Positions 1 to 8,906 of a stretch of 64,000 nucleotides of DNA are shown piece by piece. The first letter of the stretch is position 1, and each line of letters begins with the position of its first letter. The notes under the pieces are model-generated. The model saw only the letters and a program-made list of their open reading frames with translations, ran no database searches and was not told where the DNA came from. The translations under genes and the position numbers were made by a program. Source of the DNA: Phycisphaeraceae bacterium (GTDB lineage Bacteria > Planctomycetota > Phycisphaerae > Phycisphaerales > Phycisphaeraceae); the NCBI GenBank assembly GCA_020849625.1, contig JADLFV010000128.1, forward strand, positions 20,071 through 84,070, given 5' to 3'.

Positions 1-910
<910 letters not shown>

Positions 911-912
<2 letters not shown>

Positions 913-1040
913 ACCGCAGAGACGCGGAGGACACGGAGAAAAAACCGCAGATTGCGCAGATTAAGGCGTCTTGAATCTGCGCAATCTGTGAAATCTGCGG
1001 TTCTTGTCTTCCTCTGCGTCCTCCGCGTCTCTGCGGTTCA
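911..1040. repeat. Nested nonamer inverted repeat between convergent genes
   Basis: Outer arms read TGAACCGCAGAGACGCGG at the left and the complement ending GCGGTTCA at the right. A second palindrome, built of CGCAGATTN nonamers, lies inside. Both are degenerate 9-base tandem units. It sits between gcvP and the leftward zinc-ribbon gene and could fold into a long hairpin in either transcript. Confidence 0.9.
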
Positions 1041-1043
1041 AAC

Positions 1044-2414
1044 TCAAATTTCCTGCACCACGGTCAACTGCACGCGGTTGCCGGCCAGCAGGTTGTTCAA
1101 TTCGTCGAGGTCGGCGGCGCGGAGGGTGACCATGTGATGGTGTTCGCCGTCGTGCTCGAGGGTCAGGTGGGCCAGTTGTCCCTCGCGCTGGACGACCAGG
1201 GAGGTGTTGGGGCGATTGAGCTTGACGTGGCCGCGGCGGTGATGCTTGCAGAAGAAGATGCGACGGTCGGTGACGACCAGCCCGGCCAGGCCCGCTTCGT
1301 TCTTGCCGAAGTCGGCGTCGTTGAAATACTGGCGGAACTTCTCATCGGATTCCAGCTTGCACCAGACATCGATGCGGGCGCGGCAGTCTTCGTCCATCTG
1401 TCGCCAGGCGTTGCCGTGCAGCAGCGACACGTCGCGCTCCAGCAACTCAAACTCCGGCCCGCACACGCCGTTGACCCGGCCGAGCCATTTCAGCGCCGTG
1501 GGTGGATCGGGAATCAGCACGTCGCAGGTCACCGCGCCGCTGGTGCGGTCGTGCGTCTGCACGTGCAGGGCGTAGTGCGCGTACTTGGTCGAGACGTAAT
1601 ACGGCATGGCGTGGCAGAACGGCTCGGGCAGGATTTCGACGCGGCCCATGGCCCGCACGATCTGGCGCGGATGCTTGTCCGCCAGCTTGCGCACGGTGTG
1701 GGCGGCGACCACCTGCTCGACGTTGACGTTGGTTTTGGTCAGGCGGTCTTCGAAGAATATCGGGCGGGCGATCAATTGCTCGCGGTTGGTTTCGCCGGTA
1801 AAGACGCAGCGCACCGGCATCGAGGCGCAGAAGCGCTCGTCGCGCAGCCAGTCGGCGTCGAAGGCGAAGCGCACGCCGGCGGTGTTGACCTTGTGCACCA
1901 CCAGGTGCGGGATCGGACCCTTGACACGCAGATTGGTCGGATAGCCCTGGGCCTGGGCTTCGCTGGCCGAGATGGTGCGCGGCTCGGACTTGACGGCTGT
2001 GGCGGCGGCGGTAGTGGTGGCGGCTGTTGAAGTCGCTTCGGCCGGCACCTCGGAGTCCTGCGCGGTCGACGGCTCGGCGGGCTTGAGCTTCCAATAGCGG
2101 CGCTCACCTGAATCGTGCGATGACTGCTTGCTCTCACTCTCGGGCGCTTTCTCTTCGGTGGCAGCGGCGGCGGCGGGCCGGGTTGGTTCCTCAACCGCCG
2201 GCAGGGGCCTGGAGGTCACCGCCTGGTCCTTGGACTGCAACATCTCCTCGACGTCGTGCACGATCCAGCCGGTGATCGTGTCCTCGAGCATGTTGTCCAG
2301 GCCGGGAATGGTGAACATCTGCTGGCACGACGGGCAGCGCGCTTCGTGGCCGGCCGCTTCGCTGGGTACGCGGATGGCCGTCTGGCAGTTACTGCAATGA
2401 ATGACAACGTCCAT
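1044..2414 (-). CDS. Zinc-ribbon protein of unknown function
   Basis: A 456-residue protein. I prefer the ATG at 2414 over one 11 codons upstream because an AGAGGA site lies about 8 bases before it. The N-terminus is a zinc ribbon with C7-x2-C10 and C27-x2-C30, as in many planctomycete and myxobacterial MJ0042-type proteins. Residues about 60-150 are low complexity (Ala, Glu, Thr, Ser) and look like a disordered linker. The remaining ~300 residues are globular and unfamiliar; the last 60 have an alternating hydrophobic pattern like a PH-type beta domain. There is no signal peptide or membrane segment, so it is probably cytoplasmic. I cannot assign a function. Confidence 0.75.
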   Translation of the reverse strand: MDVVIHCSNCQTAIRVPSEAAGHEARCPSCQQMFTIPGLDNMLEDTITGWIVHDVEEMLQSKDQAVTSRPLPAVEEPTRPAAAAATEEKAPESESKQSSHDSGERRYWKLKPAEPSTAQDSEVPAEATSTAATTTAAATAVKSEPRTISASEAQAQGYPTNLRVKGPIPHLVVHKVNTAGVRFAFDADWLRDERFCASMPVRCVFTGETNREQLIARPIFFEDRLTKTNVNVEQVVAAHTVRKLADKHPRQIVRAMGRVEILPEPFCHAMPYYVSTKYAHYALHVQTHDRTSGAVTCDVLIPDPPTALKWLGRVNGVCGPEFELLERDVSLLHGNAWRQMDEDCRARIDVWCKLESDEKFRQYFNDADFGKNEAGLAGLVVTDRRIFFCKHHRRGHVKLNRPNTSLVVQREGQLAHLTLEHDGEHHHMVTLRAADLDELNNLLAGNRVQLTVVQEI

Positions 2415-2543
2415 ACCCTGATCCTCTTGCGAAATGACTATTCCCAACCCAACGCACGGATACCACCGATCTGAGGTGACGGACGACTTAAGTTTAACAG
2501 ACTTCGCCCCCTTGCCAATGAAAATCTGTGCCTCCGGGCGCGG

Positions 2544-3173
2544 CTAAATCTGATCCAGTCGGCCGATCAGCCAGCGGGCGAAATCCACTTTGCTCATCGG
2601 ACCCGGCGCGTGGCGACCGCCGTCGGCCGTCAGCAGCACCGCCTCCACCCCGGCTGACTCCATAGAACCGAGTGCGTTGGCTACGATGGCATCGACTTTT
2701 TTCCGCTGCAGCTTCACTCGCGCCCGCTGTTCCAGTTCGCTGCCGGGCTCCAGCGCGAAAGCGATGATGCGCTGATCGGCCCGTTTGTGCGCCGCCACCG
2801 CCGCCACCAGGTCGGGCGTCGGCTCCAGTTGAATGGTCAAACCCTCCGCTTGTCGCGGCAGTTTTTCTTGATCTGCCGCCGAGCGCGGCCGAAAGTCCGC
2901 CACCGCCGCCGCCATCACCAGCACATCGCATTTAGGGAAATGTTCATTGAGCAGCGCTTCGAGTTCCGCGGTGGTGTTGAAGCGATGCACCGCGCAGCGA
3001 TCCGCCAACTCGGCGGCCATCAGGGCCGGACCCATCAGCAGCGTCACTTCGTGTCCCGCAGCCGCCCCCGCTTCGGCCAGGGCGGTTCCCATGCGACCGC
3101 TCGAACGATTGCTGATGAAACGCACCGCATCGATCGGTTCGCGCGTCGGGCCGGCGGTGATCAGCAGTTTCAT
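2544..3173 (-). CDS. coaB: Phosphopantothenate-cysteine ligase, stand-alone CoaB
   Basis: The protein (209 aa) starts MKLLITAGPTREPID and continues with ISNRSSGRMG, the nucleotide-binding signature of the CoaB half of the usual bifunctional CoaBC. CoaB joins 4'-phosphopantothenate to cysteine using CTP or ATP. The N-terminal flavin-dependent decarboxylase CoaC (about 190 aa) is absent and no CoaC gene lies nearby, so the two activities appear to be separate genes. The ATG at 3173 begins directly at the domain boundary, so this looks like a genuine stand-alone gene and not a truncation. The C-terminus (FARWLIGRLDQI) is typical of the family. coaE is elsewhere in the window (56827). Confidence 0.9.
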   Translation of the reverse strand: MKLLITAGPTREPIDAVRFISNRSSGRMGTALAEAGAAAGHEVTLLMGPALMAAELADRCAVHRFNTTAELEALLNEHFPKCDVLVMAAAVADFRPRSAADQEKLPRQAEGLTIQLEPTPDLVAAVAAHKRADQRIIAFALEPGSELEQRARVKLQRKKVDAIVANALGSMESAGVEAVLLTADGGRHAPGPMSKVDFARWLIGRLDQI

Positions 3174-3189
3174 GGCGAAAATCCAGGAA

Positions 3190-3339
3190 TGAACCGCAGA
3201 GACGCAAAGGACACAGAGGAAGAAGGTTGTTGGTCTTTGGTTGTTGGTTGTTGGTTGCTCTGTCAGGCTACTTCAACCAACAACCAACAACCCTTCTCCT
3301 GCCTGCCTTTCTCCGCGCCCTCTGCGTCTCTGCGGTTCA
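3190..3339. repeat. Nonamer palindrome with a heptamer palindrome in its loop
   Basis: The outer arms begin TGAACCGCAGAGACGC and end GCGGTTCA. Inside, 3221-3298 is an independent inverted repeat of GGTTGTT heptamers (left) against AACAACC heptamers (right). The right outer boundary contains the TGA stop codon of the M16 gene (3337-3339 on the complement). Confidence 0.9.
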
Positions 3340-4578
3340 ATGCTTTGGAACCTGCAACGGCTCGGGGCCGATGGTCACGATGGTCATCCCGCCCAGCGGA
3401 TGCGAGCGTACGAAGTCGTTCAGATCGTCCAGCGTCACCGCATCCACCAGTTCGGCCAACTCATCCAGACTGCGCGGGCGATCCAGCAGGAACTGATCGT
3501 GGGCCAGGGCCGCCGCCCGGGCGGAAGTTGATTCCCCCTGCATGACCAGCCGGCTCTTCATGCCCACGATGGCGCGCTCGAATTCGTCGGACGCCACGCC
3601 ATCGCTCATGCGGCGAAGCTCAGCGGTCAGCACGTCCAGGGTTTCCTGCGCTCTTGGGCCGGTGGTCCCGGCATAGGCGACCACGCCGCCGCGATCGCGC
3701 TGGCCGCTGTAGAGGGCGTACACCGCATAGCACAGCCCACGCTGCTCGCGCACGTTGGTAAACAGTCGCCCGCTCATGCCGCCGCTGAGCACCGCCACCG
3801 CTGCCCGCTGGGTCATGTTGCGCGGGTCCGTCTCGCTCAGTGCGTCGTAAGCCAGGGCCAGGTGCACCTGTGCCGTCTGAGCGGACTCGTGCAGATAGCC
3901 GCGCGGACCGGGAGCGCCGGCAGGGATTTCGCCGGCATTGCCTCGCCAGTCGCCAAAGTGCTGCTCGACCAGGCTGCGTAACCGGTTCCAGTCGAATGAG
4001 CCGGCGAAGGCGAGAATCGCACCATCAGGGCAGACGCGCTTTTTCCAGAAGTTGCGTGCCTGTTCGATGATCAACGCTTCCAGGTGCTCACGCTGTCCGT
4101 AGAGGGAGCGGCCGAGCGGCTGCGGATTGAATCGCTGCCGCAGCGTGAGCATGACACGCTGCTGCGGCTCATCGTTGAGCGAATCGATGGCAGCGATGGC
4201 CAGATCGCGGCTAGGGGCGAAGGTGGCTTCGTCCAGGTTCGGCCGACAGATCACATCGGCCAGCAGGGGCAGCGCCTGATCTACGTTGCGGCCGATCATG
4301 GCGGCGCTGAGGCGCAGGTGATGCGTCTCCACGCTGGCGTCGCGCTGCACGCCGAGATTGTCCAGGGCGTCGCAGTGATCGCGGGCACTGCGTCCGCCGG
4401 CGCCACGGAAGATCAGATCGCTGAGCACAGCGGCGACACCCTGCTGATCGTCCGGCTCGGGCGCGCTGCCGGCCGGGGTGAGCAGGGTCATGGCGAGAGA
4501 TTTGCTGGCGGTGATCGGCTCGGCGATCAGCCACAGGCCGTTAGGCAGTCGGTGCTGGTGAATCGTCGTGATCGACAT
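3337..4578 (-). CDS. M16 (pitrilysin-fold) peptidase homologue lacking the zinc site
   Basis: A 413-residue protein from the ATG at 4578 (MSITTIHQHRLPNG), the usual M16 beginning. Both M16 repeats are present, including the second-half region GGMSGRLFTNVREQRGLCYAVYA split around residues 255-280. The catalytic HxxEH, expected at residues 50-54 after the QQG turn, reads AVLSD, so the metal ligands are gone. In known M16 systems such inactive paralogues pair with an active subunit (as in mitochondrial processing peptidase), but no active partner is present here. The start overlaps the end of the upstream Hpt-like gene by 38 bases, indicating coupled translation. The stop codon lies in the repeat at 3190-3339. 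Role unknown; possibly a binding or scaffold subunit. Confidence 0.85.
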   Translation of the reverse strand: MSITTIHQHRLPNGLWLIAEPITASKSLAMTLLTPAGSAPEPDDQQGVAAVLSDLIFRGAGGRSARDHCDALDNLGVQRDASVETHHLRLSAAMIGRNVDQALPLLADVICRPNLDEATFAPSRDLAIAAIDSLNDEPQQRVMLTLRQRFNPQPLGRSLYGQREHLEALIIEQARNFWKKRVCPDGAILAFAGSFDWNRLRSLVEQHFGDWRGNAGEIPAGAPGPRGYLHESAQTAQVHLALAYDALSETDPRNMTQRAAVAVLSGGMSGRLFTNVREQRGLCYAVYALYSGQRDRGGVVAYAGTTGPRAQETLDVLTAELRRMSDGVASDEFERAIVGMKSRLVMQGESTSARAAALAHDQFLLDRPRSLDELAELVDAVTLDDLNDFVRSHPLGGMTIVTIGPEPLQVPKH

Positions 4579-4909
4579 GCGGCGATTGTAGCAGGCCCCG
4601 CCGCTGCTCGACGACGTCCCGGCACAAGCGCGCCAGGCGCTGGGCACTGGCGCCGATCATCTCCAGCGGCTGGCGATTGTCCAGCAGCACCTCCAACTCG
4701 CGGGCCGCCTGCCGAATGGGCACGATACCAGCCGCGTCACCACTGCGCAACTGCTGGGCCAGCAGCTTCAGATCATCCTGCCGCTGCCACTGTGCCGCCA
4801 GCTCGAGCGCAGCGATGCGCTGAGGCAACTGGCGCACGAAATACCCGACCAGGTCCGTCATGTCGGGGTCGTCAACGAACGTGCTTGGCCATGATGAATC
4901 GTGGGTCAT
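4541..4909 (-). CDS. Hpt-like protein without the phospho-acceptor histidine
   Basis: A 122-residue protein whose first 80 residues follow the four-helix histidine phosphotransfer pattern: an N-terminal MTDLVGYFVRQLPQRI helix, then a second helix ending where AHxLKGS is expected, then a short loop and an ARELE helix. At the key position the sequence is AQQLRSG, so the phosphorylatable His is Gln52. It may be a phospho-independent interaction domain or a decayed Hpt. The last 12 codons overlap the start of the M16 gene in another frame. An odd 21-base palindrome lies about 80 bases upstream. Family assignment is by pattern and moderately certain. Confidence 0.6.
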   Translation of the reverse strand: MTHDSSWPSTFVDDPDMTDLVGYFVRQLPQRIAALELAAQWQRQDDLKLLAQQLRSGDAAGIVPIRQAARELEVLLDNRQPLEMIGASAQRLARLCRDVVEQRRGLLQSPHVDHDDSPAPTA

Positions 4910-4988
4910 TTTTCATCTACTCCTCGGCTGCGCCGGGCGCATTTATTCCCATCGGCCTGCTCCGCGGAAAACTTGAGTTGGCAATTAA

Positions 4989-5009
4989 TCTGTTTTCGCC
5001 GAAAACAGA
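4989..5009. repeat. Perfect 21-base palindrome, copy 1
   Basis: The core is CTGTTTTCGCCGAAAACAG, flanked by T and A, an odd-length perfect inverted repeat. An identical copy is at 28011-28031, and 25 bases are shared. This copy lies downstream of a leftward gene (ending 5074) and about 80 bases upstream of the Hpt-like gene. It could be an operator or a terminator hairpin, but no clear T-tract follows on either strand. Confidence 0.85.
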
Positions 5010-5073
5010 CTTATCGCAGCGCAAGCACCGCGCGGCAGTCGCGGCAGCGATACATCGGGTTGTTCGGCAGGTG

Positions 5074-5697
5074 TCAATCCAGATCGCGCAGCGACGGCCG
5101 GGCCGGGGTGGGCGGCGCCTCGGGCATGGCTTCGGACACCGTCTCGCTCATGGCGGCGTTGCCGCGCGGCGCCTTGGCCACGGCCGCGGTCGGCAGCGGC
5201 GCGTGGGCGATCGGCTGGCGCGTTTCATCACTGATCAGCGGCAACTCATGGAGCGCGCACTGATTGATCTGGTTATACAGGGCCAGTGTCTGGCGATCGT
5301 TGACCTGGGCCGGGACGCGGGCGCGGAACAGGCCGCGGTTGGGGTTGTACCAGAAGGCCGCCTGCTGCTCTTCGGTCAGCACGGGATCGGGCGGCTGATC
5401 CGCCATGTCGCCGGGCGGGGCCACGTCGATCCACGGCCGGCGGGCATCGGTGAGTGTGTTGCAGGGAAACTGCTGTCCGAACCAGTCGGGCATCACCTGC
5501 TGCGGGAAGCCGTTGTCGCTGAGGTCCACATCGCCCAGGGCGCCGTGATAAACCGTCTGCTGGTGCAGCCTGGCCAGGGCGTCGCACAGCATCTGTCGAG
5601 ACAGGTCCTGCTGCTGCTGGCGCTGATGGGCCCACAGAACCGTGCCCAGCAGGCTCACCATCATCAGGGCGATCAGACTGTCAATCACAAGGCGCAT
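5074..5697 (-). CDS. Membrane-anchored protein of unknown function
   Basis: 207 residues from the ATG at 5697, which has GGAG about 7 bases upstream. Residues 3-22 form one hydrophobic segment (LVIDSLIALMMVSLLGTVLW) followed by a polar, Gln-rich stretch, suggesting an N-terminal anchor with the remainder outside the cytoplasm. The short positively charged start is reminiscent of pseudopilins, but no G-F/E prepilin cleavage motif is visible, so I do not call it one. The C-terminal 50 residues are rich in Pro, Ala and Glu. No enzymatic motif is recognisable. Confidence 0.65.
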   Translation of the reverse strand: MRLVIDSLIALMMVSLLGTVLWAHQRQQQQDLSRQMLCDALARLHQQTVYHGALGDVDLSDNGFPQQVMPDWFGQQFPCNTLTDARRPWIDVAPPGDMADQPPDPVLTEEQQAAFWYNPNRGLFRARVPAQVNDRQTLALYNQINQCALHELPLISDETRQPIAHAPLPTAAVAKAPRGNAAMSETVSEAMPEAPPTPARPSLRDLD

Positions 5698-5824
5698 GGC
5701 GCACTCCATGTATCCCTACGAGATAAGCAAACGATTCACATCGGCCCGCAGTCAACGCCCGGCGAGGTAAAGCCGCGGTTCGTATGTCAAGATCGGACGT
5801 TTGTAGCGGTGAGGTAAGCTCTGG

Positions 5825-6688
5825 TCAGCCGCCGCGACGGATTACCGCCTGCTGGCGGCGTCGATAGGAGCCGGGAGACTGGCCGAAGTGCGATTTGAAG
5901 CGGTGATAGAAGTAGCTTAAGTCGGTCAGGCCGCAGTCAGCGGCGATTTCGAGGATCGGGCGCTGAGTCATGGCCAGTTCGCGGGCGGCGTAGGCCATGC
6001 GGCGCTGACTGATCCACGCCACGGCCGTCAGGCCCAGGTGGCGGCGCACGGTGCGGCTGACATGTTCGGGACTGCGCCCGGCCAGGTCGGCCAAGCCCTG
6101 CACACCATTGGCCAGGTGACGCGGCTGCCAGAAGCGATCGAGTGCTTCATTGAGCCAGGCTGGCGCGGGTTGTGTGCGATTGGCGGCGGGGGGCGGCGCG
6201 TGCTCAGCGGCGCGCAACACGGTCAGCAGCAGCCAGTGCAGGTCCAGCAGCAGATGCGGACGCATGGCCCGGCTCATGGCCCACTGATCCATTTGCGACA
6301 GCGTGTCGGCATCCGGGCGAACGCGCAGCGGCAAGGCGCCCTTGCACCACGGCCAGATGGCGACGGTTCGACCGTAGCGACGACGCAGCGTCTCCAGCTC
6401 GCGGCGATCGAAGGCGACGTTGGTCAACGTCAACGGATGTCCGTGGTATGCCCCGAAGTCATGCACGTCAGCAGGGCGGATGAAAATCAGGTCGCCGCCG
6501 TCGAGGCGCAGGTGCCGGCCGTTGATCCAGTGCGTGCCGGGCCCGGCGTTGACCCAGAACAGCTCGGCGAAGTCGTGATCGTGGCGCAGGCGGCTGCCGG
6601 CGGCAGCGATGGTCTTGCGGGCCAGGTGAAAACGCCCCCCGGCCGGCCTGAAGTCCTTCCAGCGCAATGTCTGGGCTGAGGCGGTCAT
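5825..6688 (-). CDS. AraC-family regulator with cupin sensor (ChbR-like)
   Basis: 287 residues. The N-terminal ~110 residues form a cupin-type sensor: HDHDFAELFWVNAG, then GGDLIFIRPADVHDF, both typical of sugar-sensing AraC proteins such as ChbR. The C-terminal ~100 residues carry two helix-turn-helix units, with LEIAADCGLTDLSYFYHRFK and the closing GQSPGSYRRRQ motif. It is divergent from the PhyH gene, with 219 AT-rich bases between, so it may control the PhyH/UroD-like/NHL genes; that link is inference from position. The ligand is probably a carbohydrate. Confidence 0.9.
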   Translation of the reverse strand: MTASAQTLRWKDFRPAGGRFHLARKTIAAAGSRLRHDHDFAELFWVNAGPGTHWINGRHLRLDGGDLIFIRPADVHDFGAYHGHPLTLTNVAFDRRELETLRRRYGRTVAIWPWCKGALPLRVRPDADTLSQMDQWAMSRAMRPHLLLDLHWLLLTVLRAAEHAPPPAANRTQPAPAWLNEALDRFWQPRHLANGVQGLADLAGRSPEHVSRTVRRHLGLTAVAWISQRRMAYAARELAMTQRPILEIAADCGLTDLSYFYHRFKSHFGQSPGSYRRRQQAVIRRGG

Positions 6689-6907
6689 ATCATAAAATCC
6701 ACAAATATTATCGTAATTTTACTAAGATAGATCAAGTATGTTGGTTTATGGTATGCGTGGCATCACGGGTGATCTGGTGTTGAATCGGGTGATGGAGAAG
6801 AACATATTTAAGTTAAATTTGATCTTGTTCGGTCATTGGTCATTGGCTGTTGGTTGTTGGCGGTTCGTGGTTGGTCGGTGGGTAAGTGAATTGGAAAGGA
6901 ATGGGCC
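6689..6907. promoter_or_regulatory. Divergent promoter region between araC-type gene and phyH-like gene
   Basis: The first 60 bases are the AT-richest stretch in this part of the window (AAATATTATCGTAATTTTA), as expected for a promoter of the leftward regulator. Around 6805-6825 there is a second AT-rich patch. The stretch 6831-6883 is one arm of 7-base units (GGTCATT, GGTCATT, GGCTGTT, GGTTGTT) without a matching right arm. An AAGGAA site at 6896-6901 fits the ATG at 6908. Confidence 0.5.
6831..6883. repeat. Solitary heptamer array upstream of the PhyH gene
   Basis: About seven degenerate 7-base units of the GGTTGTT/GGTCATT type follow each other with no inverted partner nearby. It is the same sequence type as the inner palindrome at 3221-3298. 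Confidence 0.7.
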
Positions 6908-7714
6908 ATGGCGCTTCGTCTGTGTGACAGTCAGGTTCGTCAGTATCGGGAGCAAGGGTATTTGATTTTCGATCGGCCGGTGTTTGCACAGGCGCGCTTC
7001 GACGCCCTGCGCGACTGTTTCGAGCAGTTGCTCACCCGGTGGATGGATGAGGGGATCAGTCGATCGCCGGAACACATGGACGTTCCGCACTTCTGGGCGC
7101 CGCGGCTGTTTGACTGGCTGTTTGATGATGCGGTGCTGGACCTGGTGGAGCCGATTCTCGGGCCGGACATCGCGCTGTGGTCGAGCCATTTCATCTGCAA
7201 GCCGGCAGCGGTGGGCAAGCGCGTGCCGTGGCACGAGGACTCCGCCTACTGGAAAGGGCGGCTCGACCCGATGGAGGTGGTGACCGTGTGGCTGGCGATC
7301 GATCCGTCCACCACGGCCAACGGCTGCATGCGCGTGATCCCCGGCACGCATCGCAACGGGTTTTCGCAGTATGAGGACGTGGCGGACCCGCAGACGCAGG
7401 TGTTCAAGACCGAGATCCGCAGCGGCAGCTTCGACGAGGCGCAGGCGGTGGACATCCAGTTGCAGGCCAATCACTGCTCGCTGCACGACGGGCGCATCAT
7501 CCACGGCTCGGCGGCCAACACCGGCTCCCTGCGCCGCTGCGGATTGACCATGCGCTACATCTCGGCAGCCACCCGGCATCACGGCGGCCATGACGGATTT
7601 CAGATATACCTGGCCCGCGGCACGGACCGCGCAGGCAACGCCTACGGTGATCCGAGTAAGCCCAACAGGGCCTGGATCGAAGCCCACGCCGACGGCCAGC
7701 CCGCGGGACATTGA
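6908..7714 (+). CDS. Phytanoyl-CoA dioxygenase (PhyH) family oxygenase
   Basis: 268 residues. PhyH proteins are Fe(II)/2-oxoglutarate oxygenases. The metal triad is visible: H109 and D111 in PWHEDSAYW and the distal H199 in IHGSAANTG, followed by the 2-oxoglutarate-binding Arg in SLRRCG. The segment NGCMRVIPGTH between them is the family hallmark. The start at 6908 follows an AAGGAA site. The gene leads a rightward set with a UroD-like gene 20 bases downstream and an NHL protein, and is divergent from an AraC regulator. The substrate cannot be predicted; members act on lipids, amino acids, osmolytes and natural products. Confidence 0.9.
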   Translation: MALRLCDSQVRQYREQGYLIFDRPVFAQARFDALRDCFEQLLTRWMDEGISRSPEHMDVPHFWAPRLFDWLFDDAVLDLVEPILGPDIALWSSHFICKPAAVGKRVPWHEDSAYWKGRLDPMEVVTVWLAIDPSTTANGCMRVIPGTHRNGFSQYEDVADPQTQVFKTEIRSGSFDEAQAVDIQLQANHCSLHDGRIIHGSAANTGSLRRCGLTMRYISAATRHHGGHDGFQIYLARGTDRAGNAYGDPSKPNRAWIEAHADGQPAGH

Positions 7715-7734
7715 TGGAAAGCTGAGGGCGGGCA

Positions 7735-8862
7735 ATGAACTTTCGAGAGGTGAACCTGGCGGTGTTTCGCGGTGATCCATTGCCGCACGTTTTTTTTCAG
7801 CCGCGTTTTGAGCCGTGGTATGCCTGGCATCGCGACTTCGGCAGCATGCCCGCGGCCTATGCGGACATGACGTTGCCGCAGCTTTACGACCACTGCGGCG
7901 CGTCGATGCGCTACGTGCAGTATTACACCGGCATGCCCGCGCCGATCGTGTGCAGCTACCGTTCGCCGGTGACCGTGGAGCGGCGCGAAAATGAGCATGA
8001 AAACGTGGTCGTCTATCACACGCCGCAGGGCGATCTGGTCGATCACCAGGTGCGCACGCAGGACCGCACGTGGCGGCGGCTGGCGTTTCCGGTGCGTGAC
8101 CGCGAGGGACTGATCGCACTGCGATACCTGTTTGAGCACGCGGACTGGATGTTCTCGAAGGAGAACTTCGCGCAGGGCGATGCTTACATCGCCGATCGCG
8201 GCTGGCCGTGCTTCTGGGTGCCCAAGAGCCCGTATTTCGCTTTGGCCATGCAGTGGATGAAGTTTGATGACTTCTGCTTCGCCATGGCGGATTGCCCGGA
8301 CGTGGTGGAGGACACCATGCGGGCGATTGATGATTCCTACGATCCGCTTTACGAGCAACTGGTCGCGGCCGAGGGCGTGCGCATCGTCAACTTCGGCGAG
8401 AACGTGCACGAGCAGCTTCTTTCGCCGGCCTGGTGGGAGAAGTACCTGATGCCGTTCTACACCAAACGCTGCGCTCAACTGCACGCGGCCGGCATCTTCA
8501 CGCACATCCACGTTGATGGTTACTTCCAGCATATGCTTTCCTGCATCCGGCACCTGCCGCAGCACGGTGTCGAGGCCCTGACGCCGCAGCCGCAAGGCGA
8601 CATGACGATCGAGCAGATTCACGAGCACATCGGCGACAAGATTCTGCTGGATGGCATCCCCGCGGTGCTGTTCCTGGAGGATCTGTACAGCCGGGAGCAG
8701 TTGATGGCCGTGGTGGAGAAGCTGGTCAGACTGTTTCATCCACGGCTGGTGCTGGGGGCGTCGGACGAGGTGCCGGAGGGTGCGGGGCAGGAGGCGATCG
8801 AGCGGGTGCGGATGATCGGGCGCTGGTGTGCGGAACAGCGGTTACAATCATGTGCGTCGTGA
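7735..8862 (+). CDS. Uroporphyrinogen decarboxylase-like (URO-D superfamily) protein
   Basis: 375 residues, beginning 20 bases after the PhyH stop, so probably in the same transcript. The C-terminal half shows the URO-D/methyltransferase barrel pattern: GIFTHIHVDGYFQH, then the HGVEALTPQPQGDM stretch and GDKILLDGIPA, ending with LVLGASDEVPEGA. True HemE conserved N-terminal Arg motifs (such as RQAGR) are missing, so it is unlikely to make coproporphyrinogen. Related planctomycete and Lentisphaerae proteins are annotated only as the superfamily; corrinoid-dependent methyl transfer is one possibility. The function with PhyH is unknown. Confidence 0.8.
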   Translation: MNFREVNLAVFRGDPLPHVFFQPRFEPWYAWHRDFGSMPAAYADMTLPQLYDHCGASMRYVQYYTGMPAPIVCSYRSPVTVERRENEHENVVVYHTPQGDLVDHQVRTQDRTWRRLAFPVRDREGLIALRYLFEHADWMFSKENFAQGDAYIADRGWPCFWVPKSPYFALAMQWMKFDDFCFAMADCPDVVEDTMRAIDDSYDPLYEQLVAAEGVRIVNFGENVHEQLLSPAWWEKYLMPFYTKRCAQLHAAGIFTHIHVDGYFQHMLSCIRHLPQHGVEALTPQPQGDMTIEQIHEHIGDKILLDGIPAVLFLEDLYSREQLMAVVEKLVRLFHPRLVLGASDEVPEGAGQEAIERVRMIGRWCAEQRLQSCAS

Positions 8863-8906
8863 CCGCATGTTCGTTCGAGCTGTGAGGCCAATTGAAAGGA
8901 CATCAG

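Noticed and set aside
5074..5697. Type IV pseudopilin
   Set aside because: The N-terminal hydrophobic helix fits, but there is no prepilin cleavage motif with G followed by an aromatic and Glu at +5.
4084..5817. A 577-codon plus-strand open frame across the M16, Hpt-like and membrane-protein genes
   Set aside because: It crosses three leftward genes and their gaps and gives low-complexity Arg/Gly/Ala sequence; an antisense artefact of high GC.
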